A stretch of 64,000 nt of DNA from Candidatus Phyllobacterium onerii (GTDB lineage: Bacteria > Pseudomonadota > Alphaproteobacteria > Rhizobiales > Rhizobiaceae). Of the stretch, positions 8,693-17,614 are shown one piece after another. Made by a program: the position numbers and the translations under genes. The notes beneath the pieces are model-generated. The model was given only the letters and a program-made list of their open reading frames with translations, made no database searches and was not told where the DNA came from. The number at the start of each line of letters is the position of its first letter. Positions within the stretch are counted from its first letter, which is position 1. The stretch is taken from the NCBI RefSeq assembly GCF_028331445.1, contig NZ_JAQMHX010000008.1, forward strand, positions 230,156 through 294,155, given 5' to 3'.

Positions 8693-9400
8693 GTGCATAT
8701 CATTCCGGTACTCGACATAAAAGATGGTCTCGTGGTGCGCGCGCGCCTGGGCGATCGCGATTCCTACCGGCCCATCGAAACCCCGCTTAGCCCAACCGCC
8801 GATATATTCGATGTCGCGACTGGCTTGCGCAAAGTCTATCCCTTTTCGGCTTTCTATATCGCCGATCTCGATGCGATCGAGCGCCGCCGGGCAAGTTCCC
8901 TGGACCAATTGCAGCCATTGGTGTCGAACTCCGATATCTGGCTAGACGCCGGTTTCAACGATCGGGAGCAACTGGAAGGCGCTCTCGCGACAGATGGCAT
9001 CTGGCCCGTCCTTGGCTCCGAATCCCAAATTGATCCATCGTTGCTGCAGGCTTTCCATACGAACCCGCGTCTCGTTCTCTCGCTGGATTTCCGGGCCGAC
9101 GCGTTCCTTGGTCCCCCATCAATTCTTGAAAACGCAAACAACTGGCCATCGCGCATTATCGTCATGACGCTTGGCCGCATCGGGGCCAATTCTGGTCCCG
9201 ATTTCGAGCGCCTGACAGAGATCAAGCGCCGTGCCGGACATCGTGCGGTGATCGCAGCCGGCGGGGTGCGCAATGTGCATGATCTTGAACGATTGCAAGC
9301 TATCGGCATCTCGGCCGCACTCGTGGCAACGGCGCTGCATAGCGGTGCGCTGACACCCGAGACGGTCTCGTCTCTGATGCGGCATGAAAATCGGGGATGA
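8693..9400 (+). CDS. HisA/HisF-related TIM-barrel protein of the C1 cofactor cluster
   Basis: A protein of about 235 aa in the HisA-like family of methanogens and methylotrophs. HIIPVLDIKDGLVVRA is the HisA-type first strand, AFYIADLDAIERRR carries the second catalytic-region Asp, and AVIAAGGVRNVHDLERL is the phosphate-binding C-terminal strand. Function in methanofuran/H4MPT synthesis is inferred; true histidine synthesis is unlikely given the neighbours. I place the start at the GTG at 8693, which matches the family N-terminus; an ATG at 8600 would overlap the divergent gene. Only 27 bases separate the two divergent starts. Confidence 0.72.
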   Translation: MHIIPVLDIKDGLVVRARLGDRDSYRPIETPLSPTADIFDVATGLRKVYPFSAFYIADLDAIERRRASSLDQLQPLVSNSDIWLDAGFNDREQLEGALATDGIWPVLGSESQIDPSLLQAFHTNPRLVLSLDFRADAFLGPPSILENANNWPSRIIVMTLGRIGANSGPDFERLTEIKRRAGHRAVIAAGGVRNVHDLERLQAIGISAALVATALHSGALTPETVSSLMRHENRG

Positions 9401-9407
9401 AGCAGTG

Positions 9408-9432
9408 GAAGAAGGGGGTGTCCCCCTTCTTC
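9408..9432. terminator. Strong hairpin between convergent genes
   Basis: A perfect 11-bp stem (GAAGAAGGGGG with its complement) and a TGT loop, 8 bases after the HisA-like stop and before the end of fae. It lacks a long T run, but position and strength fit a bidirectional terminator. A second, weaker hairpin (CACAGAG/CTCTGTG) lies at 9485-9504. Confidence 0.6.
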
Positions 9433-9520
9433 ATGTCTAGAAGCCCAGACTTTTTGCCAACCGGCGCAACAGACCCTCCGGTTCCACAGAGGGTTTGCTC
9501 TGTGCGGGGTTGTCTCGTGT

Positions 9521-10027
9521 CTAAGCGCTGAATGGATGCTTGACTGAATCGCGCTGCGCGGTTGCTTCGGCGGCAGTCGGCTTGCCCGTCACTGCGCGCT
9601 GCAGCGCTTCCTTGGTTGCACGATAGTTAAAGTCCTGGATCTTCGCATCGTCTTCGGCTTCCCAATGGATGAAGACGCCGACGCAGATGAACAGATCGTC
9701 GGCTTCGTCCGCTGGAATGGTGCCATCGGCAACACTGTCCTGAACCGCTTTAGCCACTGCATGCTGCGCAGGTCCGAACATCTGGACCGCCTGTTTGGCG
9801 CCCTTGATCGTAACCTTGTTGAACAAAATTGTATTCGGCTTGCACGCCATATTCGGCGCAATAACCGCAAGAAGGGAGGTGAACCCGTCCTTGTTGTTCG
9901 TCAATGCATTGCAGAATGCCGTCTCGACAGCGCTGCCACGCGGTCCGATCAGAAGATCGATATGCGCAACTTCATTTCCATCGCCAATCAGCGATTCGCC
10001 AACCATAACCTTATTGATTTTTGCCAC
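9521..10027 (-). CDS. fae: Formaldehyde-activating enzyme
   Basis: Condenses formaldehyde with H4MPT to methylene-H4MPT in the cytoplasm, the entry step of the pathway. The family is very conserved and is obvious here: [23 protein letters not shown] contains the conserved active-site His region, with [29 protein letters not shown] and [13 protein letters not shown] following. The likely start is the GTG at 10027 with AGGAGG 9 bases upstream, giving 168 aa, the usual family size; the open frame extends further upstream but those residues do not match the family. First gene upstream of the hairpin pair at 9408-9504. Confidence 0.96.
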   Translation of the reverse strand: MAKINKVMVGESLIGDGNEVAHIDLLIGPRGSAVETAFCNALTNNKDGFTSLLAVIAPNMACKPNTILFNKVTIKGAKQAVQMFGPAQHAVAKAVQDSVADGTIPADEADDLFICVGVFIHWEAEDDAKIQDFNYRATKEALQRAVTGKPTAAEATAQRDSVKHPFSA

Positions 10028-10180
10028 GGCCAATTTCCTCCTAAACCGTTTTCCCAATGGTTTGTCCAAAGACGCCGTACCTCGAGACACGACTCTCGAT
10101 GGACAGCTATCCTTGTTCACAGCACCCTTCGAGCGGGGTCGGTTGGCCAGATAGCAGCGGACGAAATCCGCTTGGGAAAT

Positions 10181-11044
10181 TCAAGCATTTACCTCGCCAT
10201 TATGCAAGACCAAGTTGAGTCCAAATGCAAAAAGCGTCGCCACTGTCAGGTCTGCGGAGGTTCCGGGATTGATGTTGTCGGCTTTCAATTGGGCGTCGAA
10301 AGCAAGCAGCAATTTTTCGCGCTCTTTCCCATCGTCGAGGACTTCGACGCGTGTCAGAATTTGTTGCGCTTGCTTTTGTGTTTTTCCGGCAATTGCACTG
10401 CCGTGCTTGCGGACAATATGGCTGTCGAGAAATGCCGAAAGGAAAAACAGATAGGTAAAAACCACCGGCCACATCGCGCGCTCGCCGCGTTTCGCAGCGG
10501 CATTGTAAGCCTCGAGACCTCCGCCAAAAATATCGGCAAATCCGGTGACATATTGCCGGGCAATCATGTCGCGATCCGCGGCTTCGCCCATCGCTTCCAG
10601 CAGTGACACTTGCGGGATAGTCGAGACATCATGTTTGGGCGCGGAGCCGAGGCCACCGGGCTGCGCCAGCATGATCGCCGAAAAGACATCGCGCGCATCA
10701 TCGACGTCCAGTTTGTCAAGGATCGTGGCAAGGTCGCGTTCAAGGTCTGGCCCACCATTTGCCGCCGCTTTGGCCAAGGGAGCGCATAAAAGCAGGATAC
10801 CGAGATTGGTATTGGTTCCGACCTTGCGACGCGTCTCCCGAACCGCCGCGAGAATGCGTTGTCCGGTGGAAAGGGCAGGGTCTGTCACCGCCTGCGATGA
10901 AGCCTGCGCGCTTTCGAAAAACTGCTCGGCGCTCATGCGATGACCGTCGGCAAAACGATGCACATTGCCGGGCTTCAGTGCGTCGATCTCCTGATAACAG
11001 GCATCGATATAGGCGCGCCTTATCTGCTCGCGCGTCGGGGTCAC
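10181..11044 (-). CDS. Triphosphoribosyl-dephospho-CoA synthase (CitG/MdcB)-like protein
   Basis: A 287-aa CitG-like protein. YIDACYQEIDALKPGNVHRFADGH is the family start, and GTNTNLGILLLCAPLA and PGGLGSAPKHDV are its conserved central blocks. Homologues are standard members of bacterial H4MPT clusters, where they cannot be making the citrate-lyase prosthetic group, since no citrate or malonate decarboxylase gene is near. A transfer of a phosphoribosyl-type group in cofactor synthesis is inferred. The start is the GTG that overlaps the upstream stop as GTGA (11041-11044); longer starts are inside that gene. Confidence 0.8.
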   Translation of the reverse strand: MTPTREQIRRAYIDACYQEIDALKPGNVHRFADGHRMSAEQFFESAQASSQAVTDPALSTGQRILAAVRETRRKVGTNTNLGILLLCAPLAKAAANGGPDLERDLATILDKLDVDDARDVFSAIMLAQPGGLGSAPKHDVSTIPQVSLLEAMGEAADRDMIARQYVTGFADIFGGGLEAYNAAAKRGERAMWPVVFTYLFFLSAFLDSHIVRKHGSAIAGKTQKQAQQILTRVEVLDDGKEREKLLLAFDAQLKADNINPGTSADLTVATLFAFGLNLVLHNGEVNA

Positions 11045-11955
11045 GCCGCCGGTCTCTCGTCGAGTTCGTCCTCGATCCAAGCCGCCAGGGCGTTGGCGAT
11101 GCAATCGGCGATGCGCACGGGAACGACGGATTGCAGCCCGGTCCAGGCGGGCATGCTGTTGACCTCGAGAACAAGCAATTTGCCGTCGGCTGCCGGAATG
11201 ATGTCGATGCCGGCGAAGTCGGTGCCGATGGCTGCGGAAGCCGCAAGCGCAAGGCTTTCCAGCTTGGCGCGCAATGGCCCTTTGACAGCCTCCGCTTTCG
11301 CCCCTTTGGCAATATTGGTGATCCAGCCTTCGGCGCGGCGTGCCATCATGCCCAACACTTCGCCATCGCAGGTGAAAACGCGATAGTCGCAGTAAGGAGG
11401 CCCGGGGCGTGCCACGAAACGCTGCAGATAATAGACATCATCGACCTCTTCCGGCTCCGGCAGGTCCTCGATGCTGCGGATCAGGCGAATGCCTTTCCCT
11501 TGAGAGCCGAACAGCGGCTTCAACACCAGTGGACCGTGCACGAGCTCGCGGGTCGCAACCAGCTGGGCATTGGCAATGCTTTCCACCGCAAAGGTTTCCG
11601 GCGTCGGCAGTCCTGCCTGTGCCAGCAGGAATGTGGTGGTGGATTTATCGACGCAACGCTCGATAGCCTTGGCCGAGTTCCATACCGGAACGCCAAGATG
11701 CGCAAAAGCGTGCAGGATGCCGAGACGGCGGGTGATCGCCTCGAATGTGCCCGACGAAATCGACCGCACGATCACTGCTGCGGGCAGGGCGCCGTTCATG
11801 CGCGGGATGGCAATGCCAGAGGGGTAGCGGCTGTCGAAGCCGATATCCACCAGCGGCAGCGCCAGGACGTTGAACCCGAGCTTTCGCAGCGAGGCGCGTA
11901 GCTGTTTCACCTGGCGGTCGGGCCGGTCCGAAAGGATCAGTATCGTATCTGTCAT
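11041..11955 (-). CDS. ATP-grasp ligase, RimK/MptN-like
   Basis: A 304-aa ATP-grasp enzyme. Visible are NSAKAIERCVDKSTTTFLLAQ (start of the ATP-binding lobe), PLVLKPLFGSQGKGIRLI (glycine-rich lid), and TDFAGIDIIPAADGKLLVLEVN with the Mg-binding Glu/Asn. RimK-type ligases add glutamate to cofactor tails (MptN acts on tetrahydrosarcinapterin), so glutamylation or another amide ligation on the bacterial H4MPT analogue is likely. Tightly coupled to the CitG-like gene downstream. Confidence 0.82.
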   Translation of the reverse strand: MTDTILILSDRPDRQVKQLRASLRKLGFNVLALPLVDIGFDSRYPSGIAIPRMNGALPAAVIVRSISSGTFEAITRRLGILHAFAHLGVPVWNSAKAIERCVDKSTTTFLLAQAGLPTPETFAVESIANAQLVATRELVHGPLVLKPLFGSQGKGIRLIRSIEDLPEPEEVDDVYYLQRFVARPGPPYCDYRVFTCDGEVLGMMARRAEGWITNIAKGAKAEAVKGPLRAKLESLALAASAAIGTDFAGIDIIPAADGKLLVLEVNSMPAWTGLQSVVPVRIADCIANALAAWIEDELDERPAA

Positions 11956-12002
11956 GTCTGCGTCTCAGAGCCCGTTTTGCTGTAGAATTTCGGTGCGGGC
12001 TC

Positions 12003-12956
12003 TCAGCCCAGGGACTGTTCCAGCATCGCGCTGTGAATTCCACCGTGGCGGAACGTATCACCGGTTTCAATCGCTGTAACGATCACCTCGGCGGGGCTGA
12101 ACAGACGCGGATCGATGGCATAGAAATCCCCTTTGAACTTCTTGAAAATATCGGCAAATGGCTGGCCATGGTCGCGAGACGTATGGCTCGGCAGTTGCTC
12201 CGCCAGGTTGCGCGCGGCTTCGGCGCTGCCCTTGACGAACAGCTGGACGGTTCCGCCGTAGATGATGGCATCGTTGGTCCGGCCCATGGCTTGCAGGAAG
12301 TCCGGATGCGGCGCCGGGATCGGCGCGCGGCCTGCACCGTCGACGATATCAGCCAGCGGGAATTTGAGGTCATGCGCCTTGTGTAGGGCGACTTCGAGCA
12401 CGCGCCCGACAATCTGCACCGCGCCCGTCAGGCTTTGGGTCGGAGCATAGATGAAGGTCAGCTTGTCAGGCGCAAGCCCTGTCGCCTTCGACACCTTCTC
12501 GATGATTGCACCGGGCGGCGGCGTCGAGGTTTCGAGCACGATCACCGATGATTGAGCCTTGGGTTCGCGATAGGCGATTTCCTCAAACAGCGGCTCCACC
12601 CGTGCAAGCGCACGCACGGGACCGGAACCCATGGCGAAATACTTTTCGTGCGAGAGATTCCATCCGGCATACTGGCTGGCGAGGCAGGCGAGGACTGGTT
12701 GCGACGAGCGGACATCGACCGAATAGGGCCACTTGCCCGAGCTCAGCCCTGCCGACACGGTTCCAAGCCCGCCGAGACAGATTTCGACGATACGCAGGGC
12801 AGCCTCGATACCGCCTGGACTGTTTGCGCCCGCATCGATCAAATGCTCGCCAAGGCTTCCGCGACTGTGACTGACGCCGAGCCGGTCCGCATCCTCGATC
12901 ATGCTGTCGGCTATGCGTTGCGCGTTTCTGTTCAGATAGGCATGACCGTCCCTCAT
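12003..12956 (-). CDS. mch: Methenyl-H4MPT cyclohydrolase
   Basis: Hydrolyses methenyl-H4MPT to N5-formyl-H4MPT, between MtdB and the Fhc complex. The 317-aa protein shows the family blocks DAGANSPGGIEAALRIVEICLGGLG, QPVLACLASQYAGWNLS, FAMGSGPVRALARVEPLFEE and GRTNDAIIYGGTVQLFV. Length is normal. Start overlaps the stop of the upstream ATP-grasp gene as ATGA, so the two are translationally coupled. Confidence 0.96.
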   Translation of the reverse strand: MRDGHAYLNRNAQRIADSMIEDADRLGVSHSRGSLGEHLIDAGANSPGGIEAALRIVEICLGGLGTVSAGLSSGKWPYSVDVRSSQPVLACLASQYAGWNLSHEKYFAMGSGPVRALARVEPLFEEIAYREPKAQSSVIVLETSTPPPGAIIEKVSKATGLAPDKLTFIYAPTQSLTGAVQIVGRVLEVALHKAHDLKFPLADIVDGAGRAPIPAPHPDFLQAMGRTNDAIIYGGTVQLFVKGSAEAARNLAEQLPSHTSRDHGQPFADIFKKFKGDFYAIDPRLFSPAEVIVTAIETGDTFRHGGIHSAMLEQSLG

Positions 12957-14092
12957 GGAAAATCCCCCCTCCAGTTAACCGCGAGCTCCTTTACGCGGCT
13001 CTTCACGGCGCGCATCGCTGCTGCAGCGGAAGGAGCCGTGGCAAAAACCGTGCAGACAGGGTCGCCTGCTTTAAGTGTTGTTCCTGACATCTGATGATCC
13101 GCCGTCAGCGCCGGCCAATCGATTTTCGGAAAGGCGCTGATTGCTTTCGCCGTGTAGGCGATCGCCGAAGCGGTCGAGCCCTTATAGGCGGGCAAGGTTA
13201 TGTTGGATCCCATGACGGCGCGTAAGTGTTCGCGCAGCAGCGGCGTCTGGTCGCAGTCGAAAATGTCGAGTGTCGCGCCGGGGCGCGGATTGATCTCGAT
13301 CAGATTGAGGCCTGCATCGCCATCGATGAAATCGGCGCTGTTGAGGCCGGCAAGGCCGGTGCGTTTCGTTAAAGCCGTCAGCCAAGCCTTGATCTGTGCT
13401 GCCTTGTTTTTGTCGTAGCGCCGCAGTCGCACCGCACCGCCATAGCGAAATGGCGTGTGCTCCGAAGGCGACGACCATTGCCGGCTGAATCCCACAATGT
13501 GCGCCTCTCGCCTGTCAGCGAGAAAGAGCGCGGAAACGTTCCTGCCCGGAATGAAGCGCTGGAAATAATGCTCGTGTCCGGACGCATTGCCATTGGCTGG
13601 CTTCACGTGCGAACCACCGGCACCGCCGGCGAGCTTGGTCAGCCATTCTTGCGGATGTTCCGGCGCATCGAATCGAATATCGGGATGCGGTATCGAGAGC
13701 TCGGAACATAGCCGCGCCAGTCCGGCCGGGTCCTTCACCACGCGGACTGTTTCCGCAGTGTTGCCGGCGATCTGGAACTGGCGAGAAATCGCCTCGATCA
13801 TCTCCGGCCTGCGCTCGAAACCCGAACCGTAGATCACGCCTACCGGCTGGTCATCGCCTGCAAGTTCAATCAGCGTCTGGGTGATCCGTTCCTGGTCGAT
13901 TCCGCATTGGAGGCTGCCGGAAAGTTTCAATGCGCGGTCCGCCAATGCCAGCGTATCGGCATCGTTGAAAAGGTCGGCGACCAGCGGCCGGAAACCGGCA
14001 CGCCGCGCCGCCGCTGCGAGAGAGCGTCCGGAAATCGCGGCGATCAGGATCGCGGGATTATTTGGCGAGGTCGCGAGCAAGGGTGAATGCAT
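12953..14092 (-). CDS. ATP-grasp domain protein of the H4MPT cluster
   Basis: A second, divergent ATP-grasp enzyme, about 379 aa. It has a Rossmann-like N-terminus (AAISGRSLAAAARRAGFRPLVADLF), a glycine-rich loop (LAGGAGGSHVKPA, about 165) and the metal-binding end GLNLIEINPRPGATLDIFD. It resembles the ligase found beside mch in methylotrophs and the MfnD tyramine-glutamate ligase fold; the actual substrate is not known to me. I use the ATG at 14092; a TTG lies 12 bases further up. The start lies inside the 3' end of mtdB. Confidence 0.75.
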   Translation of the reverse strand: MHSPLLATSPNNPAILIAAISGRSLAAAARRAGFRPLVADLFNDADTLALADRALKLSGSLQCGIDQERITQTLIELAGDDQPVGVIYGSGFERRPEMIEAISRQFQIAGNTAETVRVVKDPAGLARLCSELSIPHPDIRFDAPEHPQEWLTKLAGGAGGSHVKPANGNASGHEHYFQRFIPGRNVSALFLADRREAHIVGFSRQWSSPSEHTPFRYGGAVRLRRYDKNKAAQIKAWLTALTKRTGLAGLNSADFIDGDAGLNLIEINPRPGATLDIFDCDQTPLLREHLRAVMGSNITLPAYKGSTASAIAYTAKAISAFPKIDWPALTADHQMSGTTLKAGDPVCTVFATAPSAAAAMRAVKSRVKELAVNWRGDFP

Positions 14093-14954
14093 CCCGAAAA
14101 TCAAAGATAACCGGCTTTTTCGCCTTGATCATCTGTTCAAACAAACCGGCTTGCGTCTTGTATTTGACATTGCCGATGGAGAGTGGACCAATGCCGACAG
14201 CCTGCGTCGCATCGAGTGGCTCGCCATTGGCATTGACTTTCAAACCCTCGATACCTGCCGGCGGGACAGCATTCACATCGGCGGCGACCAGAAGCCCGCC
14301 TGCAGAACCGAGCTGCGCCCGCGAAATCACCTGAATGCCAGCCTTTGCCGCCGCCAGCACGACTTCCGTACCTTCGACGATTGCAGCCTTTTTGGCTTCC
14401 GTCGAACCGTCGACAGGCTCGACGATTACGCCGAAGCGCTGCTTGATCGACGCTGCAATCTCCTGCACGCGCTCAATGCCATCGTGACCCACGATCGTCA
14501 CCCGCGCGCCCTGTTCGGCGGCGATGACCGCTGTGCAATAACCCACGACACCCGTCGCACCGAAGACCGCCACCGAGGTTCCGTTCAATTCGCGGTCATG
14601 GTGCTTGATCAGCGCCTTTTCGACTTTGGCGACCATCGCCGCCGCCGTGGTGAACGAGCCTGCCGGATCGGCGAAAACCGATATTTCGAATGGCGGCACC
14701 ATGGCTTTCTTCGCCGCATCGAGCATGTCGAGTGCCGTCGGCGCATCCTTGCCCGCAAGGAAGATGCCTGTCGCAACCCCCGCATCCGGCGGGCGCGAAA
14801 AAATCGCGTCCTGGACGAGATTGCCGACATCGGCAAGGGTGACGTCCGTGTAGGGCACCACGGCGTGGTAGCCTGCATCGAGCGCCATATTGACGTCGAA
14901 CGGGCTCATTTGCCGAAGTGGTGTCAGCATGTGAAGGATGGTTTTGCGGCTCAC
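14058..14954 (-). CDS. mtdB: NAD(P)-dependent methylene-H4MPT dehydrogenase
   Basis: Oxidises methylene-H4MPT to methenyl-H4MPT. The roughly 298-aa protein contains the start ILHMLTPLRQMSPFDVNMALDAGYH, a Rossmann loop VAVFGATGVVGYCTAVIAAEQGA (about 125), and VISRAQLGSAGGLLVAADVNAVPPAGIEG. The GTG at 14954 with AGGAG 8 bases upstream gives the family length. No mtdA is visible in the window, so NAD(H)/NADP(H) balance of formaldehyde oxidation here rests on this enzyme. Overlaps the next gene by about 35 bases. Confidence 0.93.
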   Translation of the reverse strand: MSRKTILHMLTPLRQMSPFDVNMALDAGYHAVVPYTDVTLADVGNLVQDAIFSRPPDAGVATGIFLAGKDAPTALDMLDAAKKAMVPPFEISVFADPAGSFTTAAAMVAKVEKALIKHHDRELNGTSVAVFGATGVVGYCTAVIAAEQGARVTIVGHDGIERVQEIAASIKQRFGVIVEPVDGSTEAKKAAIVEGTEVVLAAAKAGIQVISRAQLGSAGGLLVAADVNAVPPAGIEGLKVNANGEPLDATQAVGIGPLSIGNVKYKTQAGLFEQMIKAKKPVIFDFRDAFTLARDLAK

Positions 14955-14980
14955 TGTTTCCGCTCCTTTGATAATGGGCC

Positions 14981-15946
14981 CTAAGCTGTTGCGAAGTTCA
15001 ACGTGGTGTGCGTGATATCCGCACCTGCATTTCTGCCCCCAACGATCTGGATGGTGGTGCCGGGCGACCGCCCGCCGATCGCATCGACAATGCGCGTCGC
15101 CTCCGACTGCGAGGCAGCAAAGGCGAAACCCGTCGGTCCCCATGAGCTCTGGCCGATGCCCACAGCACCCGCCTGTGCCAGCTGCCGTATAGCGGCTTCG
15201 ACATGCTTGCTGGTGAAGACGCCGCCCTGCGCCGGTGCGAAATAGTTGCCGATCTCGGCCTGTATCGCTTCCACAGCGCGGCCGAATGATGGGAGATCCT
15301 GCTCGATCAGCGCCGGCATGCTACCCATCAGCACATGGCGGCAGATTGCAGCCGAGGTTTCGACCGGGAACGGCGGTAATGTCCGGAAAGCTTCGATCTC
15401 GGCCTCGCCATGGATGCCTTGCGTCGAGGCATCGAAGACGAGGATGATGCGCCAGGCTTCAGGAAACGGTATGCGCGAAATAACGGTGGGTGCCGCGCTG
15501 CCAGCGCCTTTTCCCGCATCGACGATCACGCCGCCCTCGTCGAATGCAGCGATACCGATGCCGGAGCGGGAGCCGCGTCCGAGCAGGACAGCGTCGTTGA
15601 CGGCGTCGAGCGGCAGACCATGCAGCGTGCGGATAGCAGCAGCAACAGCCAGGGCGATCTGCGTGCCGGAACCGAGGCCTATATGCCGCGGGATCGCTCG
15701 CTGCACATGGATACGGTGTTGCGCCTTGATGCCGAGATGATCGCACAGTGTCACGGCATGCTGTTCGATGCGCGCCTGTTCGTCACCATGAACCTGTGTC
15801 TCGGCCGAACGGGAAATCGTCAGGACTGTCGCGATATCCTGCACAGGCAAGCCGACGCTGCCGAAGCGGTCGGTGCCAGAACGCGGTATATCGAGAAAGC
15901 CGAGATGAAGGCGCGCCGGGACTTTAATGGTGACGGATTCCGACAT
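14981..15946 (-). CDS. Beta-ribofuranosylaminobenzene 5'-phosphate (beta-RFAP) synthase
   Basis: Makes the aryl C-riboside precursor of H4MPT from 4-hydroxybenzoate or 4-aminobenzoate and PRPP, the committed step of the pathway. The 321-aa protein has a GHMP-kinase-like fold: KVPARLHLGFLDIP at the start, PRHIGLGSGTQIALAVAAAI (the GLGSGT loop) near 85, and GIGQSSWGPTGFAF near 255. It lies 26 bases upstream of mtdB on the same strand and is the first gene of a seven-gene minus-strand run down to fae, with its promoter in the gap shared with the PCD-like gene. Confidence 0.9.
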   Translation of the reverse strand: MSESVTIKVPARLHLGFLDIPRSGTDRFGSVGLPVQDIATVLTISRSAETQVHGDEQARIEQHAVTLCDHLGIKAQHRIHVQRAIPRHIGLGSGTQIALAVAAAIRTLHGLPLDAVNDAVLLGRGSRSGIGIAAFDEGGVIVDAGKGAGSAAPTVISRIPFPEAWRIILVFDASTQGIHGEAEIEAFRTLPPFPVETSAAICRHVLMGSMPALIEQDLPSFGRAVEAIQAEIGNYFAPAQGGVFTSKHVEAAIRQLAQAGAVGIGQSSWGPTGFAFAASQSEATRIVDAIGGRSPGTTIQIVGGRNAGADITHTTLNFATA

Positions 15947-16046
15947 TTGCTATTCTTTACACAATCTCAAAAATCGGGCCCTGCACTATGATATCGTCTT
16001 TCGACCGAGGTGCAAGCATCATCAACGAAGAAGTGGAGTATCGCCT

Positions 16047-16436
16047 ATGACCGACGAGAAGAAGCCCAAGGAAAAGGTATATTCCGAAAGCGAAATCAAC
16101 GAAAAGCTCAAGGCGGATTTGCCGCACTGGCGCTATGAGAACGGCTGGATTCGCCGCAAATACAAGACCCATGGCTGGAAGTCGACCCTGATGGTGATCA
16201 ACACCGTTGGCCATCTCGCCGAAGCCGCCTGGCATCATCCGGATCTGAAGGCCTCCTATGCATGGGTCGAGGTCCTGCTGCAGAACCATGCGGCCAAGGG
16301 CATCACCGACAAGGATTTCGAGCTCGCCAAAAAGATCGAGAGCGTCGTTCACTGGCAACCGGGCAAGGAGGCGGGATCGCTGGAAGGAACGCCGCAAACC
16401 GACCAGCGCTTCGCCTACGTTAAGTACGACGATTGA
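16047..16436 (+). CDS. Pterin-4a-carbinolamine dehydratase-like protein
   Basis: A 129-aa PCD/DCoH-like protein. LPHWRYENGWIRRKYK and AAWHHPDLKASYAWVEVLLQNHAAKGITDKDFELAKKIE carry the HHP and late TH/NH-type motif region of the family, although the canonical TH is NH here. PCD-like proteins recur in H4MPT clusters. Since no phenylalanine hydroxylase is near, a role in pterin chemistry or as a chaperone of the H4MPT enzymes is inferred. ATG at 16047 with GGAG 10 bases upstream; divergent from beta-RFAP synthase. Confidence 0.85.
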   Translation: MTDEKKPKEKVYSESEINEKLKADLPHWRYENGWIRRKYKTHGWKSTLMVINTVGHLAEAAWHHPDLKASYAWVEVLLQNHAAKGITDKDFELAKKIESVVHWQPGKEAGSLEGTPQTDQRFAYVKYDD

Positions 16437-16519
16437 TCTGAAATTTTTTGCATACCGACAGGGTTCACATTCGAAAAAAAGGTAGCTAAGTTTAGGCAGG
16501 CACCAGAAAGTTGCGGAAT

Positions 16520-17614
16520 ATGTCGGTTGCATGGATTGGCAGCCAGCCGGTACCTTTGACGGATGCTGTTCGGAATGCTGCAAAGCTTCTGGCATCCAGC
16601 CGCTGTCCAGTTTTCACCCTCGATGCGGATGTGCATGGTACGCGCAGTGCCATAGCGCTCGCCGAAAGGTTAGGCGGTGCTTACGATCATGCCGCGGGTG
16701 ATGTGCTTGCCAAAGAGGTCGCCCTGTTCACCGATCACGGCGGCATGTTCACGACTCCGGGAGAAGCGCGCCGCCGTTCCAGCCTGATCGTCATCGTCGG
16801 CGAAATTCCCGCCGCCCATCACGAACTCCTGCAGGCCTGGGCAGATTCGCAGCCGGATCTTGGCGACAGGCACAAGCGCAGCTTGTTCCATATCGGTGGA
16901 ATCGAAACGACCGAAGCTGGCAGGCTCGCCCGCAAGTTGAAAGCGATACCGCTGCGCGGAGAGGGACTGTCCCTTCCTGCCGCGCTTGGCGTGCTTCGCG
17001 CCGCGTTGCAGGGCCAGCGCATTGCTGCCTCCTTGAGCAATATCGAACGTTTCAAGAAGGCCCTGGCTACCGCGCAATTCCCGGTGTTCGTCTTCTCGGG
17101 CACGTCGGGCGACACGGCCGGCCTCGTCATGCTGCAGGGCCTGATCGCTGATCTCAACAAGACCGGCCGCGCCAGCAGCGTGTTTCTCCCTGCCGATGAC
17201 GACGCGTGGGGCACGGCGCTCACCTCGCTATGGATGACGGGCTTTCCGCCCCGAACAGGTTTTTCGAATAGCCTCCCAAGCTATGACCCCGGGCGATGGG
17301 ACATCCAGCGCATGATCCGCGACAAGGAAGCGGACCTTCATGTCTGGATGTCGACGAGGGGTGGTGAAACTCCCCCTCTGGGGGGAAAGATACCGCTGAT
17401 ATCGCTGAGCAAAACCAATGCTCCAACGTCGGGTGCCAAAGTCACGATTTCCGTCGGCAAGGCCGGCATCGATCATGATGGCGTTTCGTACTCGAGCCGG
17501 ACCGGCACATTCAGGGCGGTGCAGGCCGCCCAACCTTCGCAACTGCCGAGCGTCTCGAGCATCATAGGTCAACTCGCGGAAGCTCTTCCAGGCAAGAAGG
17601 CTCTGCCATGCTGA
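16520..17614 (+). CDS. fhcB: Formyltransferase/hydrolase complex subunit B
   Basis: FhcB is the bacterial homologue of the Mo/W-binding subunit of formylmethanofuran dehydrogenase, but in bacteria the complex is a hydrolase and does not oxidise. Consistent with this, the 364-aa protein shows no CxxCxxxC iron-sulfur motif. The structure is visible as an N-terminal Rossmann-like domain (VFTLDADVHGTRSAIALAERLGGAYDH), VFSGTSGDTAGLVMLQGLIADLNK near 195 and ISVGKAGIDHDGVSYSS near the C-terminus. Start chosen at ATG 16520; a TTG lies nine bases upstream. Its stop overlaps the fhcA start. Confidence 0.9.
   Translation: MSVAWIGSQPVPLTDAVRNAAKLLASSRCPVFTLDADVHGTRSAIALAERLGGAYDHAAGDVLAKEVALFTDHGGMFTTPGEARRRSSLIVIVGEIPAAHHELLQAWADSQPDLGDRHKRSLFHIGGIETTEAGRLARKLKAIPLRGEGLSLPAALGVLRAALQGQRIAASLSNIERFKKALATAQFPVFVFSGTSGDTAGLVMLQGLIADLNKTGRASSVFLPADDDAWGTALTSLWMTGFPPRTGFSNSLPSYDPGRWDIQRMIRDKEADLHVWMSTRGGETPPLGGKIPLISLSKTNAPTSGAKVTISVGKAGIDHDGVSYSSRTGTFRAVQAAQPSQLPSVSSIIGQLAEALPGKKALPC

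Noticed and set aside
10759..11901. A 380-codon plus-strand frame opposite the CitG-like and RimK-like genes
   Set aside because: It spans two real genes on the other strand and its translation is low-complexity, rich in Arg/Asp/His, with no family motif.
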